Part shown: piece by piece, positions 59,738 to 64,000 of the stretch
How positions within the stretch are numbered: position 1 is the first letter of the stretch
Layout of the letters: each line of letters opens with the position of its first letter
Origin: Mortierella sp. BCC40632
Lineage: Eukaryota; Mortierellomycota; Mortierellomycetes; Mortierellales; Mortierellaceae
Assembly (NCBI GenBank): GCA_011634665.1
Contig: WAEK01000012.1
Span: 1,097,001 to 1,161,000, forward strand
Length of the DNA: 64,000 bases
Direction of reading: 5' to 3'
The notes under the pieces: generated by a model
The model's input: only the letters and a program-made list of their open reading frames with translations
Databases searched by the model: none
What the model was told of the DNA's origin: nothing
Position numbers and translations under genes: made by a program

Positions 59738-61185
59738 TCGTGTCGCACCCCCTTCCTATCCTTTCTTCCTTACTTCCGACCATGTACCAAACCAGCAACA
59801 CCCGCCTGATTGTTTCTTGTGCTTCTGCTTTCCACTTTGTAGCTGCTCTTGTATAGTATACCACTCCCCTTACTTTTACTTGGCGTGTACTTTTTTTTGT
59901 GTGCGTGTGTGTGTATTGCTCCTAAGTCCATTTCCTTGTGCAAATGCGCACTCTCTGTACATACTTTTTTTTTTCCCTCTCTTTCTCTCTCTAAGGGATC
60001 CCGAGCTCTCAATCCTCGCTTCATGGTATCTACCAATGGATAGAGCGACGGCCCATTTTTTTTTTTTTGGGTAGCAATGACAAAAAAAAAAAAAAAATAC
60101 ACATGCCTTTTCCTCGCTTCAATAATCTACTGCAATCGAGGGGACTCTTTGTGAGTTCTCCATCCACAACTATGCGCTCTTATCTAATAAAAATCTGAAA
60201 AAAAAAAAATGGCTTTTCACAGCATCCATTCTCCTTTTTTCAAGCAAATGAGATACGAGAGAGAAGAGAAGAAACAGAGGATAAAAGTCTAGGTCAGATC
60301 CATCGGAGGAAGGAGAAGGAGCACATTTGTCCAATCGAAATGGAACTGCATCCAGACACAAAAGATCAAGAGCCATTTACGGTTGCGTCCCCTTCTCAAA
60401 AAAAAAAAAAAAAAAAATCATCTCGTACTTGTGGCTCTTTTTTTTTTTTTTGGACTGCAGCCCACGCTTTTCTTTGCCCCCCCTCCACTTTTCTTCTCTC
60501 CTCCTCCTCCTTCATCTCCTTCGTTTTCGTTTGTACTTTTCTTACGCAGTACTGTAAGCAAGGTGTGTTCTCTTGCAGCATGCAGTTGCAGCTCATCCTC
60601 TTCTCCCTCCTCCACCGCACCCCCGGCCTCACATACATAATAACATTTTGTCTGTTTCTGCAGCCTGGCAGGAAAAAAAAAAAGCTAAAAAAAAAGGGGG
60701 AGGAGAAGGGCGTCTAGAACTTCAGTGACCAATCAGCCTTCTCATTTCAGTTGCTCATTTGACCAGAGCCAAGGCGCGCACGCGTGCACGCAGTTCTCAC
60801 GGAATCATAATAAAGCATCAAGTCGTCCATCGAGCGAAAAAAATAAAGCAATTTTGTTCGAAGGAGGAAAAGCGGAGCAATTGAAAAGATTGGTTCATAC
60901 AAAGTCTGCTCTAGAGTTTGCTGGACAAACGTACCGATGTCGTGAAATTTCATCAGGGTCGATAGACATGTTGAATAATCTGGACCAAATAGCAAGGAGG
61001 GACTAGTTGACAATGTTCCCCTTCAATTCCCTGCTATTCACACTACCATTACCACCTAAACTGCCTCGTTCCTGACTCATCGTATTCGCTTGGTTGACTA
61101 GTCAATGAATTTTTTTTTGCCTGGACCATGGAATTGTCAATTGCTGGCTCTTTCTCTCACACGCTCACATGCACGGATGCACGCT

Positions 61186-61216
<31 letters not shown>

Positions 61217-62282
61217 GGTTGCTCTTATTCTTGGATTGCTCTCGTTCCCCCTTTCCATATGGAAGTATTCGACTTCGTCATTTAGTAGGTGCACGGTCAC
61301 CCTTGTTGAATGTTGCCTTTTGTGTAAATGTGGGGGAAATAGCAGTGGAAAAAATTAAGCCGAAGCTTTCAACAACAACAAAATGGGTTCTTCCTCCCTC
61401 TCCCCTTGAGGTCCTTTCCTGCCCATTGGAGACGTCATGCATGCAAGCAACAAATGGGTATCCTTCAGTCGTCAGTGCGGCTATTTTCCCCGTTTCCCCA
61501 CTCCAGTTTTCCTTCTTCCCTTGCCCTCGGTTCTTGCCTTCCCTTTTGCCAGTGTGTATCGAGAAATGAGTGCGTGCAGCCAAAAAGGGTATTAGTGGCC
61601 ATGCTACTAATATTATCCATACTGCTCTCTTACTGCAACGGCGTCTCTCTTATTTTTTTTTTTTTTTTTTTTTTTTCACGCTTGTGCCTATTGTTAGAGA
61701 GTCAAGTCCAGAGCCGGGAAACTAGAGATAGGACTAGAACCAGAACCGAGGGTCTGGATCCGGGGCTAGTAAAGACGGATAGCAATGGCTCGAGGAAAGA
61801 GTGGTCAGATGATCCTTCATCTCTCTTTTTTTTCTTTCTTTCTTTCTTTCTTTCTTTCTTACTTTCTTTCTCCCTGCTCGCGTGACTGGGAGACTCACAG
61901 TCGTGTCGAGTATGTGTCTAGAGTGAGAGGAAGCACAGGACACACATTCACTTTTACAGTCATGACTTTGGATGGGTTCTTTGCTCTCTCCACATCCAGA
62001 AATAACTCTTTTTTCCCAGGACGCATTCGCAGGGGAGTGGCCAAAGGTGAGAAGAAAAGAAAGAGAGCCGTCCTTTGTTCAGCTGACCGGGGCAAAAGAG
62101 AATGAGGTGTGCGCCTTTAAAAGAGCGGGGAAAGGGGGGGTTTCTCCCATTCCTCATCACCGTTCGCCTCATTCTTGCTTTTGCACACTTGACTCTCACA
62201 GCCTTTCATCACTTTCTCCTCGTCTCATACTCACCCACTCGCTCGCTCACTCGCATCTCTCTCTTTTTACACCTTGACAAAG
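59738..62282. other. Intergenic
   Basis: No gene supported. It holds the 3' region of the zinc-finger gene, T-rich homopolymers (for example about 61190-61216 and 61649-61676), a (CTTT)n repeat at about 61830-61870, and a C/T-rich leader before the next gene (about 62160-62280). Confidence 0.65.
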
Positions 62283-62886
62283 ATGGCCTTTTCAGCACTG
62301 CGGCAGACTGCATCCAGGCAGAGACCCGTGTCTCTCCTTTCTGGCATCCCAACAACCGCCAACACAACCATGTCGGCCACCCATTCAAGAACACGCTCTC
62401 TCGCCTCTATGTTCGACCCACACGAATTGACCCGCTCAAGCGCCAGCATTAGTGGCCGGCTGCGGTTGCAGTCCGCAGAAGGCATTCGTCGAGCATCCGT
62501 CCTCGCTTACACAGTCTCGCACCAAGACTCATCTCACTCCTTCACTCACTTTGTACCGCCACCTGCTCCTTTGACACCAGAACAAGTTCAACAGCAGCAA
62601 GAGCAACAGCAACAGCAACAGCAACAACAGAACAGGCAACAGAAAGCTCAAGGACAAGAACTCGAAAGTGAGCAACAACGGCAACAACAGGTGGATGAAT
62701 GGCTCCAAAAGTGGCAAGAACCTCAGAGTCTACTCGAGGAACAATTGCAACTTGAGACAAGTCAAAGGATTCGTCAACAACAAGAGCTGGTCCACGAACT
62801 TGCAAGGCATCGGAATGCCATCTTGGAACGTCAACAGCAAAAGCAGATCCTGAAACTTCAGGCCGCCCAAGAGCAGCAACAACGTC

Positions 62887-62918
<32 letters not shown>

Positions 62919-63524
62919 AAGAGCGACTCAGCTCATCAGCGGAACCAGAAAACTGTGCAGGGACAAGCCCAGACCCAAGAACACAATGTAGACTCCGCTG
63001 CCCAGGACAATAATGACGACAGCCATGGCAACAACAATGGTATCTGCGGCAGCAATCGAAGAGTGGAATTGCATCGTCGTACAGTCTTTGGATACAGAGG
63101 ACCTGACCATGACTGCATGTCTTCTGATGAAGACACAACGGTCGTCGCAGCTCCAAGGAAACCCCACCTCAACGAAACTCATCCTCGTTGCAAGATCCCT
63201 GCCGAAGACCGAGTCTTGTTGGCCATGTTGGACTATAGCTCACATGAGATTGAAAGCATGACGATCGATCAGGCCAAGAAGATTATCCTCTCTGCGTCCA
63301 CCAAAGCCAGTCAAGACAAGGAACGGCCAGTGAAAGACGCTAGCCATATTGACCACGCTCTTCGGTTGTCGTCGACTGCGGGATTGAAAAAGGACGTCTT
63401 GGAATTGACCTGTGCCTCAGACAACCAGGATGACAGCACCGAGTTCCCCATCATTGCGGATGCATTCCCAACGGCCCCTGTCGCCACGTCCTCCTCTCGC
63501 AAAAGCGGCTCTTATGCCTCATAA
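62283..63524 (+). CDS. Polyglutamine-rich protein of unknown function
   Basis: One exon of 413 aa. The ATG at 62283 is the first in frame, after a C/T-rich leader. I recognise no family. Residues 1-60 are Ser/Thr/Arg-rich (MAFSALRQTASRQRPVS) and could act as a presequence, though this is weak. From about 102 to 218 the protein is Gln/Glu-rich, with runs of up to 11 Gln and long helical segments (WLQKWQEPQSLLEEQLQLE, ELARHRNAILERQQQK) likely to form a coiled coil. The C-terminal third has a small ordered-looking stretch, EDRVLLAMLDYSSHEIESM followed by TIDQAKKIILSAS (about 310-340), that might be a short helical domain. The remainder is Ser/Asp-rich. The CAA/CAG mixture in the repeats is typical of length-variable tracts. 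It could be a regulator or scaffold; not determined. Confidence 0.8.
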
Positions 63525-63776
63525 AGAGGGAGAAAAAATACCGCGGGAAAAATGGCAATTCCCGTAAACCCCCCCCCCCTGAGTCCAAAGTTACCCCTCT
63601 CAATTATCCCACCCCCTCTTCTTTTCTTTCCATTTCTTTCTTAAAATGATGTAGAATCCTTCCTATCTGTTTCTTTAGTTCCAAATTGATTTGTATAGTA
63701 CATAAGACTGTATTCTCCTTACAGTCCTAAAAGATGAAAAAAAGAAAAAAAAATTAAACGAGCCATTCGTCTTCGC

Positions 63777-63900
63777 CTATACCATATCTTCCTCATCGTC
63801 ATCCCCAAAATCTAAAATGTAGCCGCGCCCACTCTTTTCGAATCGCTTGCCATTGCCAATGGGTGGAATACGAAGAGGTAGGAATGCTGTATACCAAGGA
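63777..63900 (-). CDS. Last exon of an unidentified gene (partial)
   Basis: On the minus strand, an exon begins at 63900 after a CACTAG acceptor (phase 2) and runs to a TAG at 63777-63779. It reads PWYTAFLPLRIPPIGNGKRF, then EKSGRGYILDFG, then an acidic end DDDEEDMV. A long T run and a TTAAC branch-point-like site precede it on the sense strand, as for other introns here. The upstream exons lie outside the window or cannot be defined. I do not recognise the family. The sequence looks like a conserved tail rather than a chance frame. Confidence 0.6.
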
Positions 63901-64000
63901 CTAGTGGAATGTTAAAAAAAAAAAAAAAAAAAAAGGAACGAAACCAATGTTAACGACTTGAACAAACCATGGCTAAAAGACCGTTCGCCCAAGCACCATA

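Noticed and set aside
62542..63156. Minus-strand open frame of 204 codons
   Set aside because: It is the antisense of the polyglutamine gene, made of Val/Leu repeats.

Overview
The window is nuclear DNA of a filamentous fungus, most likely an early-diverging (Mucoromycota/Mortierella-like) lineage. Fungal origin is supported by a chitin deacetylase-like gene, a Msn2/4-type zinc finger, Maf1, a RAMP4/Ysy6 protein, a peroxisomal/mitochondrial carnitine acetyltransferase, and short GT-AG introns with CTAAC-like branch points. The lineage assignment is inference. I saw no rRNA, tRNA, CRISPR array or intact transposon. Homopolymer A/T runs and (CT/GA)n microsatellites are extremely frequent. Most of the short open frames in the window are artefacts of these repeats.

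Layout. 1-8.3 kb is a compact run of plus-strand genes: the 3' end of a protein kinase, a free methionine-R-sulfoxide reductase, a TesB-type acyl-CoA thioesterase, a RAMP4/Ysy6 membrane protein and a polysaccharide deacetylase. 8.3-15.1 kb has no gene I can support. 15.1-28.1 kb carries a secreted Lys/Ala-rich protein, an unrecognised multi-pass membrane protein whose frame requires an 8-nt microexon, a carnitine O-acetyltransferase ending in SKL, and Maf1. 29.5-33.9 kb, minus strand, holds two LUD-domain paralogues (one with a mitochondrial-like leader, one without) and an intronless AIG1/GIMAP-like GTPase. 35.8-39.1 kb holds a divergent proteasome pair, beta6 (PRE7/PSMB1) and beta5 (PRE2/PSMB5), sharing a 363-bp promoter. 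Convergent to it is a mitochondrial ribosome recycling factor whose frame is broken at an A7 run. 40.8-58.1 kb is a second, 17-kb gene desert full of microsatellites. It ends at a Msn2/4-like C2H2 transcription factor (58.1-59.7 kb), followed by a polyglutamine protein (62.3-63.5 kb) and the last exon of an unidentified minus-strand gene.

Functional links. The thioesterase and carnitine acetyltransferase both belong to acyl-CoA export and fatty-acid use in peroxisomes and mitochondria. The proteasome subunits, Maf1, methionine sulfoxide reductase and Msn2-like factor are all growth or stress-control genes, but nothing shows they are co-regulated. Gene models were built by hand: each listed exon chain keeps phase across GT-AG junctions and matches its family, except the recycling factor, where one exon is out of frame.
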